From a virus, in the IMG/VR virus record IMGVR_UViG_3300037485_001485, positions 1-64,000 of that record: a stretch of DNA of 64,000 bases, one strand, 5' to 3'. Position 1 is the first letter of the stretch, and every line of letters starts with the position of its first letter. A program made the position numbers and the translations under genes. Below the pieces are notes generated by a model. The model saw nothing but the letters and a program-made list of their open reading frames with translations. It did not search any database and was not told the origin of the DNA. Positions 16,822 through 26,024 of this stretch are shown in pieces.

Positions 16822-19800
16822 CTATGCTCCGACGGGAAGCATGAAGGTGATTCCGCTGCCCGACTTGCCGAGGGCAGGGGGCAAAGCGGCAAAGAACGCC
16901 GAGAGGTCTGTGCTCTCACCGACCCGGATGACGATGGCGGCCCAGTTTTCCCCTTCGGTCAGGGCCACGGTCGAAATGTCGTCCCCCGAGGTGACGACCG
17001 CGCCCCCGAGACGCACAGTGCGCCAGCCCGAGGGGGTGCGCTGGTAGATCAGCATGGACGCCGCGCTGCCGGAGAGTGTGCGTTCGCCGAAGACGATGAC
17101 GCTCCCTGCGGGCAGGGCATCGAGCTGCCCGGTGGTCGTGAGCGACGTACCCGTTGCAATGGGCGCCGTCGGGGGCGCCATCGGGGGCGCCTTCGTCAGC
17201 CCGTAGTTCGCCATCGAGAGCCGGAGGAACGCGAGGATCGCGCCCGCGACCGTCGAGGCGGTGTCGGGCTTGATCTTGACGTAGGTGAACTCCGGCCCGT
17301 CCTTCAGCGTCACCTTCAGCTTGCCCCCCACCAGGGCGAACGTCGTGACGTAGGCGTGTGACGTCGTCCCTTCATGCAGGAAGAACGTCAGGGTAGGCGC
17401 TACCCCGAACTGAGCCATGCCGGCCGAGACTCCCATGAAGCCCTTCTCTTTCACGCGGCCGAGCACGGCGGCGGCGAGGGCGTGAACTTCGTCCAGCGTG
17501 ATCGTCGGGGCGACGGGCGCCGGAGCCGCAGCGGCGGGCACCGCATACTTCGCATATAGCTCAGTAACCGGCGTTTCACCGACAACATTCCCCACAAGCA
17601 GGATCTCGTAGGTGCCATAGGGAAGATCGCCCGTCTCTCCCACCCACCCGGCGGCGTTGAACCGCTGGAACTTCCCCCCGCTCAGGCCGCCGATGTAGAA
17701 GTCGGTGCCGCCCACGCTCTTCAACAGCGTATAAACGCCTTGCTTGCTGCCTTTCTTCAGGACCGACTCCGTGCCGATCTGACCGACAAAGGGAGGCGTC
17801 GGTTCCGTCGGCTGCGCGGCCGTCGGTTGCGGCGCGGCCGTCGGCGTTTCCGAGGAGAGCATCCCCGCGAGCCAGCCGGCGCGGCCCTTCAGCGTCGTCG
17901 CCAGATCCCCACGCTGGGCATAGTCGAGGGTCGCGGCGAACCCTGGGTCTGCAACGAGGCTCCCGATGCGCTTGATCATCTCCGCGCCGTTCGTCGGGGT
18001 CGCGCCATCGAAGACCTTGAAGAGCGTCGGGTTCTGCCCCGCCGAGAGGAAGTTCCCCCACGTCTGCGCCGCGTTCGTACTCCAATCAGACGCACTCTTC
18101 TTCACGCTGCCGGTCGAGCGGTAGTCGAGCGCGGCGCCTTGATCGACGCGGAGGTAGTGCTTCGGGTTCTGGTCCCCGAAATCGTCGGTGACGAGCAGGT
18201 TGTCGTACTTCGTCGCCGGTCCCTTTCCGACCACGTCGTAGTTCACCATCCACACGTCGGCGGGGAACTCGCGGCGAAGGAACTGGCGTTCGGCAGGGTC
18301 GAAGTTGCCGCTCGTCCGCTGGATGTAGCCGCCCTTCCACGGGGAGAGGAGCGCCAGCGCGTAGCCGCTGCCCTTGCTCCCGAGGAGCGAGGCGTTGACG
18401 ACGCGAACGTCGGGCGCGTTGATGCCGAGGAGCCGGTAGAGGTGCGACGCGAGGGCTTCGGTCTGCGCGTGCTCCGTGTTCTTGAAGAACTTGACGTAGA
18501 CCGTCTCCCCGGTGAGCGGGTCGGTCATCTTCCCGCCGGGGAAGCTGCCAAGCTGCGCGCCCTTCGTCGCATTCGCCAGCCGCTTCGCCACGGCCCCCGC
18601 GCCGCCGACGTGCCCCCAGATGGGATCGGGCGCGAGGGAGTAGGGAAGCGCGGATGCGGGCCACGGGTAGGGGTCTACGGACGTCACGGACTGCGCGTAG
18701 GTCGGCGTCGGGGCCGGGGCCGCGACGGGCATCGGGGCCGGCGCCGGGGCCGGCGCCGGGGCCGCGACGGGTGCCGTGGACTTCTTGCCCCCTGCGAGAA
18801 CCTGCTGGGCCGCCGTGTAGTAGGCCGAGAGCATGATCGCGTCGTCGGCTTCCGGTCCCGTGCCGCTGCCCTCGTTGACGAGGAGGACTTCCATGTCGAG
18901 CGTGTCATACACGTCGTCGGCGAAGAGCCCCGGCATGAAGTCGCCGTACTCCGTCAACTCGCGCCAGAGGCCCGAGGCGTCGCGGACGAAGAACGTCTCA
19001 CCGGGGGACGCGCCCCCCGTCACGATGGAACCGTCGGGGAGGGCGTCGATCTCCGTCATGCTCGACACGTCCGTCAGGCCCGCCGTCGAAGTCGCGAAGG
19101 TCGTCGGGGCGCTGGGCGCCGACAGCGTGGCCTTCAGCGCGGACACCGCGAGGTAGGGCTTGAAGGCGTTGGCGATGTCGGCAGCGCGCGACACGACGAA
19201 CGACGTGAGCGACCCCGAGGGAATGGGGTACTCCAGCTTCGTCTTTGGCTCGCCCCCCGCCATGATCAGAGCGATGAGGACGCCGCCCTTCGCTTCCACC
19301 ATCACGCCGTTGCCGGGGGACGCCACCACTGTCCACGGCCCGACCGATGTGCCGCTCGCCGTCGTGCTGGGGAGGAGTGCGGCGATCTTCTTCGCGATGT
19401 TTTCGACCATGCCGACGGACGAGGACGCGGCCGTGAACGTAAACGCTGAGGCGACGGGGGCCGGGGCCGGGGCCGACACGCCCATCTTCGCTACCACGGC
19501 GCTCCGGAGTGACTGCGCGCGTGCCGCGAGGTAGCCCCCGAGGGTCATGCCCACCGGGATGCCCGCCGTCATCGTGTAGCCCGCCCACCCGGCCAGCACG
19601 TCCACGAAGGGCTTGACTGCCGGGAGCACCAGGGCGTCCGCCACCGGAAGCATGAGGAACGGGCTGGCCTTCGCCTTCGCGAACACGACGGGCGTCTTGT
19701 CGTTCTTCGGCACGAAGAGCATCGAGTCGAGGTCGGGCGCCGCGTTCGTGCCGGGGAGCGGGAGCTTCAGCGAGCCCGATGCGCGGAACATGAGCGAGGC

Positions 19801-21573
19801 GCCGGGATCGACGCGGATGACGTGCGGGTCGGGCGGCACCCAGAGCATGTTGTCGTAGGTGAGGCCGACGACATCGTAGTCCGCGAGCCACACGTCGAGC
19901 GGGAACGTCGCGGCCAAGTAGAACTGCTCAGTCTCCGGCACCGCCGCGCTCCAGCCCGAGGCGCTGGACGCGACCTGCTTCAGCCCGTCGATCCACGGCG
20001 AGAGGATCGCCACCTTCCCGTCCACCATAGCGGGGCGCATGTCGGGCGCGGGGGCACCGAAGGCGCGGTAGAGGTGCGCGGCGACGACTTCGCTCGCGAC
20101 CATGTCGGGGTTCGGCGGATACTTCGCGAGGTAGAACTCCCCGGTCTTCGTGTCGCGGAGGACTGCACCCGCCAGCCCGCCCCCCGGCTTCGGCTTGGAG
20201 TAGACGAGGCGCGCGGCGATGGCGTCCACGCCACCCCCGTCGGCCCACACGGGGTTCGGCGAGTACGGCTCCAACGCCGCCCCGAAGGGCACCGCGATGG
20301 ATTCGATGGGCGACGGGGGCGGGGGGTTCGGATCCCCCTTGGCGGCGGCGGGCGCCGCCGACGGCTTCGGCGTCGAAGCCCCGGCGATGCCGGAAACCTC
20401 GACGCTCGCCCCTTCCGCTGCCAGGGCTTGCGCGAGCTTCGTCGCGACGTTCGCAACGGTGTCCTTCTTCCCGGTCCAGCCGACGAGCGACGCTTCCGAG
20501 GTGGCGGCGTCGCTCTGCGTCGCCGCCCACATGAGCGGGGGGTAGCCGTACTTGCCCTCCTTCCCCGTCCACATGAAGCCCGCGTCCTTGATGATCTCCT
20601 TCACGGCGTAGGTGTCGCCCGAGACGAACAGACCCACGCCCGGCTTGAACGCGATGGTGATCTTGCCCGCTTCGGGCTTGGGCGCCTTCGGCGCGGCGGC
20701 CATCGGCTTCGCGCTTTCGTCAGGGAGAAGGCGGAACTCGCTGTCTCCGTAGCTCATAATCAAGCGGTGAGCGGCGGGGTCGATGCCGATGTGCGGCAGG
20801 TACTCGTTCGCCAGCGCCAACGCCTGCGTCGGCTTGGTCTTCGACCCGTAGAAGTTCGTGACCGTGAAGTCGTTGGCGTCTACGAGGGCGGTTTTCGGCG
20901 CCGCCGCCGAGCCCGAGAACACACGCCCGCCCCCCATCTTCAGCACCTTGCCGAGATTCTTGTGCTTGAAGTCGTAGAAAGACTTGATCGCGAACTTGGA
21001 CGTAACGAGCGAGACGGCCATCTCGCCGCTCGTAACGGAGAACAGGATGTCCCCGACTTCGACCGCGTCGGCGTTGCCGATCAGCTCCCCATAGGTTTGC
21101 TTCCCGCCGGGCAGGGCGGGATTGACCGCGTAGGCGTCGGGCGCGTTGTGCCGCGTGAGCACCGGGGCGAGGCGCGTCGGGGGCGGCGTGAGGGGCGCGG
21201 CGCCGATGCGCCGGGGCGCCTGCGCGAGCGGCGTCCGCGCCGGGGCGGGGTTCGCCAGCGCCTTGGCCTTGCGGCCGGCGGCGAACGCCGAGCGGCCACG
21301 CGCCGCCGGAATGAACAGGTCGAAGGAGGTGGGCTGCGCGTCGGCCGGGACCGCGTGGACCTCGTAGACGGTGCCCTGAAGCGACGGCCCCGAGACGAGG
21401 GCGATGCCCGCGTCGTCCCAGAGGTAGACGCGCGTGACCCCGCTGGCGTCCCGCTGCGAGATCACGCTGGGCTGGCGGCGGTGCCCGTGCGCCCCGAGGA
21501 CGCGCGTGACGGCGTTCTTCTCGGCGAGTTCAGAGGACACGGACGCAAGGGCGGCGCGAAGGGCAGCGATCAT
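16822..21573 (-). CDS. Giant polyvalent protein with two kinase-like modules
   Basis: The 1583-aa protein is modular with Ala/Pro linkers. Residues about 300-400 hold a small domain (GLFVSGDTYAVKEIIKDAGF, then MW) that I associate with viral polyvalent proteins. Two related kinase-like modules lie near 440-640 and 970-1190. Each has a beta-hairpin lysine (FYLAKYP; VYVKFFKN), an acidic helix (ASEVVAAHLYR; QTEALASHLYR), then DVWLADYDVVG...YDNMLW or DVWMVNYDVVG...KYDNLLV, and RVDPGASL or RVDQGAAL. This is the layout of PI-kinase/HipA-like folds. A substrate cannot be named. It heads the operon, and the ATG has GGGAGGT upstream. Confidence 0.92.
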   Translation of the reverse strand: MIAALRAALASVSSELAEKNAVTRVLGAHGHRRQPSVISQRDASGVTRVYLWDDAGIALVSGPSLQGTVYEVHAVPADAQPTSFDLFIPAARGRSAFAAGRKAKALANPAPARTPLAQAPRRIGAAPLTPPPTRLAPVLTRHNAPDAYAVNPALPGGKQTYGELIGNADAVEVGDILFSVTSGEMAVSLVTSKFAIKSFYDFKHKNLGKVLKMGGGRVFSGSAAAPKTALVDANDFTVTNFYGSKTKPTQALALANEYLPHIGIDPAAHRLIMSYGDSEFRLLPDESAKPMAAAPKAPKPEAGKITIAFKPGVGLFVSGDTYAVKEIIKDAGFMWTGKEGKYGYPPLMWAATQSDAATSEASLVGWTGKKDTVANVATKLAQALAAEGASVEVSGIAGASTPKPSAAPAAAKGDPNPPPPSPIESIAVPFGAALEPYSPNPVWADGGGVDAIAARLVYSKPKPGGGLAGAVLRDTKTGEFYLAKYPPNPDMVASEVVAAHLYRAFGAPAPDMRPAMVDGKVAILSPWIDGLKQVASSASGWSAAVPETEQFYLAATFPLDVWLADYDVVGLTYDNMLWVPPDPHVIRVDPGASLMFRASGSLKLPLPGTNAAPDLDSMLFVPKNDKTPVVFAKAKASPFLMLPVADALVLPAVKPFVDVLAGWAGYTMTAGIPVGMTLGGYLAARAQSLRSAVVAKMGVSAPAPAPVASAFTFTAASSSVGMVENIAKKIAALLPSTTASGTSVGPWTVVASPGNGVMVEAKGGVLIALIMAGGEPKTKLEYPIPSGSLTSFVVSRAADIANAFKPYLAVSALKATLSAPSAPTTFATSTAGLTDVSSMTEIDALPDGSIVTGGASPGETFFVRDASGLWRELTEYGDFMPGLFADDVYDTLDMEVLLVNEGSGTGPEADDAIMLSAYYTAAQQVLAGGKKSTAPVAAPAPAPAPAPMPVAAPAPTPTYAQSVTSVDPYPWPASALPYSLAPDPIWGHVGGAGAVAKRLANATKGAQLGSFPGGKMTDPLTGETVYVKFFKNTEHAQTEALASHLYRLLGINAPDVRVVNASLLGSKGSGYALALLSPWKGGYIQRTSGNFDPAERQFLRREFPADVWMVNYDVVGKGPATKYDNLLVTDDFGDQNPKHYLRVDQGAALDYRSTGSVKKSASDWSTNAAQTWGNFLSAGQNPTLFKVFDGATPTNGAEMIKRIGSLVADPGFAATLDYAQRGDLATTLKGRAGWLAGMLSSETPTAAPQPTAAQPTEPTPPFVGQIGTESVLKKGSKQGVYTLLKSVGGTDFYIGGLSGGKFQRFNAAGWVGETGDLPYGTYEILLVGNVVGETPVTELYAKYAVPAAAAPAPVAPTITLDEVHALAAAVLGRVKEKGFMGVSAGMAQFGVAPTLTFFLHEGTTSHAYVTTFALVGGKLKVTLKDGPEFTYVKIKPDTASTVAGAILAFLRLSMANYGLTKAPPMAPPTAPIATGTSLTTTGQLDALPAGSVIVFGERTLSGSAASMLIYQRTPSGWRTVRLGGAVVTSGDDISTVALTEGENWAAIVIRVGESTDLSAFFAALPPALGKSGSGITFMLPVGA

Positions 21574-21671
21574 CGGCTACCTCCCAAAACGGGCACGGGG
21601 TTATCCCCTCCACGCTAACGAAAGCGCGGGCGAGGACAACCCCGAAAGGAGCCGTCGAGGGCTACCGCTGT

Positions 21672-21947
21672 TTAGCGGCGGCTGCGGCGGGAGCGGCGGC
21701 GGCGGTTCATCTTCATCTTGCGGCTGCGACGGCGGGGGTTCTTCTTCGCGGCGCCGAGGCCCGCGAGGCTGAGCACCTTCTTGCCCGGCTTGGTGTAGGC
21801 GAGAAGCGCGAGCGCGCCGAGGCCGAGCGCCCACACGGGTACGCCCATCACGTCTTTCTTCAGATAGTCCATGATGCCGTCGAGTTCGCCCATGTCGTCG
21901 CCCTCGTAGTCGCCGAGGTCGTAGCTTGCCCCATAGTACCCGTACAT
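21672..21947 (-). CDS. Small virion-type membrane protein with basic NPRRR tail
   Basis: The 91-aa protein has three zones. The N-terminus is Tyr/Gly/Asp-rich (MYGYYGASYDLGDYEGDD). One hydrophobic span lies at about residues 37-53 (VPVWALGLGALALLAYT). The tail is extremely basic, starting KKNPRRRSRK and ending in repeated RRSRR. A single span with an acidic head and DNA-binding-type tail suits an internal-membrane virion protein that faces the packaged genome. A near-identical tail ends the 320-aa protein encoded at 32950-33912. The role is inferred from architecture only. Confidence 0.87.
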   Translation of the reverse strand: MYGYYGASYDLGDYEGDDMGELDGIMDYLKKDVMGVPVWALGLGALALLAYTKPGKKVLSLAGLGAAKKNPRRRSRKMKMNRRRRSRRSRR

Positions 21948-21974
21948 GTGTCGCTCCAGTTGAGAGGTGGGGGA

Positions 21975-22916
21975 TCACGCCCCGTGAGAGTCAATCCACT
22001 TTTTCGCCGCCACGAAGCCGTTCGGCCCGCTGAACGCGGGGCCGTGCGGCATGACGGTGTAGGTTCCAGCCGCGATGCGGATGGTCGTGCCCCCGTAGGC
22101 GACCGACCCGGCGGGGTTGACCCGCACGGACGGCTTCCACGTCGTCGGCTGAAGATGAACACGAAGCTGATCGTAGGCGCGGCGCTTGATCGCGTCGGCG
22201 CCCTTGGCGCGGCTCCCGCCCTTCCCACCGTCGGCCACGGGCACGTCGGTGACGAAGGTGCCGTCCTTCGACACGACGCGCGCAAAGCGGCGCCCCGTGC
22301 GGACGTTGTAGTACGAGTCAATCTTGACGGTCTTCTTGAAGTGCCCGAAGTCCAACGAGCCGATGTCGATGGGCGTCGGGTTCTTCCGAAGTTCGGCGGC
22401 GGTGGCGATGGCGAAGCCGCGCGAGACGGCCTCCCGTTTCGCGACGCCCTGCGAGCGCATCCGCCTCGTCACGGCTTCCGCGACGGCGTCCCGGTGCTTC
22501 GTCCCGCGCCCGATGGACGGGTTGCGCCGCCCTCCGTGGGCCGCGAAAGCCTGCATGAAGGCATCGTGCGCCTTGTCCGCGTTCTCGGTTCGCATCACGA
22601 CACCCTGAGAGTGGTCGGTCAGCGTCCAAATGGTTCCGCCGGGGTGAAAAGCCCAGTCCAGTCGGATCTGAGTGCCGTCCTTGGCGGTGCCCTGCTCGTA
22701 GCCCACCGCTCCGTTGCGGCGAGGTCCGCGCCCGATGGACGGGTTGCGGCGCGGCTTGCGGTTCGCCACCGGGGTCGCCGGGGCGAGGAGGGCTTCGATC
22801 CCCGACGCCGCGCCCTGCATCTTCGCGGCGTGCGCGACGGCCTCCGACTCCGAGGCGTAGGTGACTTCACCGACCTTGGAGCCGTTGCGGCGTAGGATGA
22901 CGCGGGTGCGCGGCAT
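21975..22916 (-). CDS. Multi-module basic protein with RRNPSIGRG repeats
   Basis: The 313-aa protein opens with a ~45-aa module (VILRRNGSKVGEVTYASESEA) also seen at the start of the 62335 and 61640 gene products. RRNPSIGRG occurs twice (about residues 56-64 and 130-138), separating compact domains; another joint is LRKNPTPID. One segment has AEAVTRRMRSQGVAKREAVSRGFAIA, a helical, DNA-binding-like stretch. The C-terminal part has RVNPAGSVAYGG and ends in a helix. The NP joints look like linkers or cleavage sites. The start overlaps the preceding stop (TAATG). No enzyme motif is seen. Confidence 0.86.
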   Translation of the reverse strand: MPRTRVILRRNGSKVGEVTYASESEAVAHAAKMQGAASGIEALLAPATPVANRKPRRNPSIGRGPRRNGAVGYEQGTAKDGTQIRLDWAFHPGGTIWTLTDHSQGVVMRTENADKAHDAFMQAFAAHGGRRNPSIGRGTKHRDAVAEAVTRRMRSQGVAKREAVSRGFAIATAAELRKNPTPIDIGSLDFGHFKKTVKIDSYYNVRTGRRFARVVSKDGTFVTDVPVADGGKGGSRAKGADAIKRRAYDQLRVHLQPTTWKPSVRVNPAGSVAYGGTTIRIAAGTYTVMPHGPAFSGPNGFVAAKKWIDSHGA

Positions 22917-23707
22917 TAGCCCACCGTGTAGGTGACGCGGCAGGTGCCGGCGACCGTGCCGTTCGTGGTGCGGAGGACGAGCGTGGCGCCCGCTGCGAAC
23001 ACGGTGTTCGCGAGGACGCCTGCGCGCGTGATGCCGTTGACCGTGGCCGAGGGCGCCATCGCATCGGTGACCGAGGCGACTGTCGTGCGGACGCGCACGC
23101 CGGCACCGCCCGCGCCACCCGAGAGGATGTAGGCGTCCACGATGTTGACCACGCGGCTGTTGGTGAGCACGAACGAGGTGTCCACGTCGACGCCCGTCGC
23201 GTTCGCCGGGAACGAGTAGGTCGCCGTGACGACCGCGCCCATGCCGGTCGCGGCGAGGCTCTGCGACGCGGCGTTCTTCGCCACGTCAATCGCGTTGCTG
23301 TTCGTCGCCGCGAAGCCCGCGTTCACGCCGGTCAGGCTGATGCCGCCATTGCCGGCGAGGAGAAGCGGGGCTTGATTCGTGTTGATCGACACCTGGGCCG
23401 CGCCCGTGGTCGTGATGAACTTCAGGAGGTCGAGGAGGACGGCAGGCCCGATCTGGAGCGCGGGGTTGCTGTTCGCAGCGAGGAGCAACTGCGTGATGTA
23501 GCCGAGATTCGGCAGGAGGAGGGGGGTCCACGTCGTCCCGACGGCCGGAGCCGTGCCCGTCGTCGCGTTCAGGTAGACGAGGGCGTTGCCGTTATCGACG
23601 CGAAGGCAGATCGAGCCACGCGGCGCGGACACTACCCCGGTGGGGTCGATGTCGGAGACGTAGAAGTCCTGACCCTCAACGATGCTGGTGACGTACTGTG
23701 CGGGCAT
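22916..23707 (-). CDS. Beta-rich virion protein candidate
   Basis: The 263-aa protein begins MPAQYVTSIVEGQDFYVSD. Its first third has a short beta region (GSICLRVDNGNALVYLNATTG), followed by a Leu-rich helical middle and a C-terminal beta region of Val/Thr/Gly strands. Composition and neighbours suggest a capsid-associated or surface protein. AGGAGG lies about 5 bp ahead of the ATG. I recognise no named family; jelly-roll folding is a guess that structure prediction would settle. Confidence 0.86.
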   Translation of the reverse strand: MPAQYVTSIVEGQDFYVSDIDPTGVVSAPRGSICLRVDNGNALVYLNATTGTAPAVGTTWTPLLLPNLGYITQLLLAANSNPALQIGPAVLLDLLKFITTTGAAQVSINTNQAPLLLAGNGGISLTGVNAGFAATNSNAIDVAKNAASQSLAATGMGAVVTATYSFPANATGVDVDTSFVLTNSRVVNIVDAYILSGGAGGAGVRVRTTVASVTDAMAPSATVNGITRAGVLANTVFAAGATLVLRTTNGTVAGTCRVTYTVG

Positions 23708-23719
23708 GAAAGCCTCCTA

Positions 23720-24277
23720 TCAGCGGGTCGTGCGGCGGCGGGTGCGGGGCTTGGCGGGGTTGTACTTCTTCACGAAGGTCTTCTTGCGCTGGGCTTCGCC
23801 GCCCTGCTCGATGACCTGGGCCGTGAGCACGCCCTTGTCGGTCGCCTGCGCGGAGTAGACCGAGGGGTGGAAGTAGACCTTGATCTTGCCGTCGGAACGC
23901 AGAAGGGGCTCGTCCACGCCGATCTCTTCGATCTTGTAGTCGGGGCCGACGTGCATCCGGAGGACGTTCTTCGCATCCGCCGAGGCGGCGCGGATGGTCG
24001 CGTAGGGGCCGAAGATCCCGATCTGCTGCTCATCCAGCATGAGCCGGACCTTGTAGATCGTGAGCTTCTTGGGCGCGGCGCCGGTCCAATCGCCAGCGGC
24101 GAAGACCTGCTGGGCCTTCTTGGCCTTGGTCTTCTTGGGCTTCGCCTTGGCCTTTGCGATCTTGTTGGCCGCCGACTTCGCAGCCTGGGTAGCCTTCGCG
24201 GCCTTGCTCTTCTCGGCCTTCAGTTGCGCCTTCAGCTTCTCGATAGCCGTGGCTGCTGCCTTGGTGAACTTCGCCAT
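23720..24277 (-). CDS. Basic coiled-coil protein with a C-terminal NP tail
   Basis: The 185-aa protein has a Lys/Ala-rich, histone-H1-like N-terminal coiled coil (residues 1-60, including KSAANKIAKAKAKPKKTKAKK). An alpha/beta domain follows (about 65-160). The tail is KKYNPAKPRTRRRTTR. The lysine-rich arm would bind nucleic acid without sequence preference. Genome condensation or a link between DNA and capsid is plausible given its place among structural-type genes. Direct DNA binding has not been shown. Confidence 0.86.
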   Translation of the reverse strand: MAKFTKAAATAIEKLKAQLKAEKSKAAKATQAAKSAANKIAKAKAKPKKTKAKKAQQVFAAGDWTGAAPKKLTIYKVRLMLDEQQIGIFGPYATIRAASADAKNVLRMHVGPDYKIEEIGVDEPLLRSDGKIKVYFHPSVYSAQATDKGVLTAQVIEQGGEAQRKKTFVKKYNPAKPRTRRRTTR

Positions 24278-24355
24278 AACGGACCTCTACGGTGCGGGGG
24301 TATCACACACCCTCGCGACGAAGGGCGCGTTGGCGCACGCCGATAGCCACCGAAG

Positions 24356-24733
24356 CTACTGCGCGACCATGAGGACGACTTCGATGGACGTGGCCTGCGC
24401 CGCCGGACGGACGAAGCTCACGCGGATGAACTTGGCGGGAAGCTGGACCGGAACGAGCACGGGCACGTTGAGCGGGGTCGGCACCGCCGTGGTCGCTGGG
24501 AACCACGTTTTGATCTTGTTCGTCTGGTCGGACGTGCTGAACTCGACGGTCGCCTGCGCGGGGATCGCGCCGACGGTCTGCTGAAGGTAAACCGTGACGC
24601 GCGGCATCCCCCGGTTGCCCAGCTCGCGCGAGTAGGCTTCGGCATCCGAGGCCAGGACCACGAAGTCGGTTTGATACGAAACCGCAGCGGCGACGTCAGT
24701 GTGCCCGTGGCCCTTGTTGTTGATGAACGACAT
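24356..24733 (-). CDS. Small beta-rich virion protein
   Basis: The 125-aa protein starts MSFINNKGHGHTDVAAAV and then alternates strands typical of a single small beta-sandwich (PRVTVYLQQTVG, ATVEFST, FIRVSFVRP, SIEVVLMVAQ). The open frame extends 19 codons upstream, but that stretch is out of character, so ATG 24733 is preferred. It is 13 bp after the next structural gene. Proteins of 121 and 135 aa with similar character are encoded at 34486-35269. Likely a minor capsid or decoration protein. Confidence 0.85.
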   Translation of the reverse strand: MSFINNKGHGHTDVAAAVSYQTDFVVLASDAEAYSRELGNRGMPRVTVYLQQTVGAIPAQATVEFSTSDQTNKIKTWFPATTAVPTPLNVPVLVPVQLPAKFIRVSFVRPAAQATSIEVVLMVAQ

Positions 24734-24746
24734 GCGGGGCTCCGGC

Positions 24747-25340
24747 TCAGTAGTAGGCCGCGCACACCGCGAAGGGCGGCGCGGACGCACGGGGGAGGAG
24801 GTAGGTGAAGGTCACGCTCACTTGATACCAGCGGATCGGGTAGCCCTCGCCCGGCGGAAGGAACGTCAGGACCGCCGACGGCACGGTGCCCGTGAACTCC
24901 GAGGTGATGTCGGTGTCGGCTGTGATCTGGCGTACCTGCAAGGGGTCGTTGACATGCCCGAACTCGCGGCTGATGACCTCCAAGTTCTGCACCCAGTTGT
25001 TCGTGGCCGGCGCGGGCAAGTCGAGCGTGAGGTTGTCGATCTGTGCCCAGAGCTTGCCGCTTGCGCCCGAGGGCAACCAGATCGGCGTGCCTCCGGTCAA
25101 GCCCGACATCGCGGCGCGAAGCTGCGGCCGAAGGTCGAACAGCGGGGACTGCCACTTCGCCGTCAGCAAGCCTTCGGTGTTGTTCGTCCATGTGAGGGAA
25201 CCCCGGCCCCCGTCCCAGAGCGCCGAGGGCGCGTTCTGCGGGTACGGAAACGGGACTGTGCCTGCGGGGTTGTGCCGCAGACCGGACGGGTCGTAGTTCT
25301 GGCCCGGAAAGGCTCCGGGGTTCTCCCACCACTGGCTCAT
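24747..25340 (-). CDS. Beta-rich capsid-type protein
   Basis: The 197-aa protein begins MSQWWENPGAFPGQNYDP. Strands with short loops follow (GSLTWTNN, GKLWAQIDNLTLDLP, SAVLTFLPPGEGYPIRWYQVSVTFTYLLP). This could be a jelly-roll domain. The start is 5 bp after the stop of the 180-aa gene, so the two are probably co-translated. With its two neighbours it forms the most capsid-like trio in the window. Family is not recognised. Confidence 0.86.
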   Translation of the reverse strand: MSQWWENPGAFPGQNYDPSGLRHNPAGTVPFPYPQNAPSALWDGGRGSLTWTNNTEGLLTAKWQSPLFDLRPQLRAAMSGLTGGTPIWLPSGASGKLWAQIDNLTLDLPAPATNNWVQNLEVISREFGHVNDPLQVRQITADTDITSEFTGTVPSAVLTFLPPGEGYPIRWYQVSVTFTYLLPRASAPPFAVCAAYY

Positions 25341-25345
25341 GGACC

Positions 25346-25888
25346 TTAGCCCCCGGTGTAGTTGGACGGCCCGCGCATCTCCAGACAGACCAGCGTGATG
25401 TCGATCCGCAGGTTGGCGAGGAGAGGCGTGATCCCGAGGATCACGGTCGCGCCGGGGTTGATCGTGAAGCCGACGCCGCCCAACTCGCCGGGGCGCTGGG
25501 CGGAACCCACGACCGTGGAACCGAGGCGCGCGGCGACGTGGAGCTTGTCGCCCGTCGTGTATTCGACCCGGAAGAGGAACGTGTCCTGGGCCGACACGCC
25601 GACGGGGAGGGCGTTGCCCTGCCCGGTGCTGAACGACGATCCGTTGATGGCGATGAGCCGACACGGGATGTCGAACTGAACGCGGCGGATCGACTCGCCG
25701 TTGACGGCGTAGTCCGCATCCGTCGAGAGGAGCGTCCCGCCGTAAAAGCGGGTTTGATAGCCCACGTTCGGGTTGGTGCTGTAGAACGGCGCGGTCGGGT
25801 AGAACGGCGCACGAATGAAGCGTTGGGGGCCGGGACCGCCGAGATCGGCAGTCGTCGGCATCGAGATGACGGCAGAGCGGTCGGACAC
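25346..25888 (-). CDS. Candidate minor major-capsid (jelly-roll) protein
   Basis: The 180-aa protein starts at a GTG with GGAG about 8 bp upstream. It is almost entirely beta-strand pattern (RFIRAPFYPTAPFYST, RRVQFDIPCRLIAING, DTFLFRVEYTTGDKLHVAAR, GVGFTINPGATVILGITPLL, IDITLVCLEM). Size and texture are like the smaller of the two single-jelly-roll capsid proteins of sphaerolipovirus-like viruses. That comparison rests on length and strand content, not on a match. It lies next to the 232-aa candidate. Confidence 0.84.
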   Translation of the reverse strand: MSDRSAVISMPTTADLGGPGPQRFIRAPFYPTAPFYSTNPNVGYQTRFYGGTLLSTDADYAVNGESIRRVQFDIPCRLIAINGSSFSTGQGNALPVGVSAQDTFLFRVEYTTGDKLHVAARLGSTVVGSAQRPGELGGVGFTINPGATVILGITPLLANLRIDITLVCLEMRGPSNYTGG

Positions 25889-25930
25889 GGCTCACACTCC
25901 AGAAAGGAAAGGAGAAGGGGGGAAACAGAA

Positions 25931-25964
25931 CGGCCCGCCCCGCGACGAGGCGCGAAGCGGGCCG
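25931..25964. terminator. GC-rich hairpin between candidate capsid genes
   Basis: CGGCCCGC (25931-25938) pairs with GCGGGCCG (25957-25964) around a further self-complementary loop. It lies in the 136-bp gap after the 232-aa gene and may attenuate read-through or stabilise the mRNA. There is no long T-run, so classic termination is uncertain. Confidence 0.45.
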
Positions 25965-26024
25965 CTTGTGAGGAGGGTAACGCGCGGCCCGCAAGGGCGG
26001 AACGCGAAACCCTGCCGTACCAGA

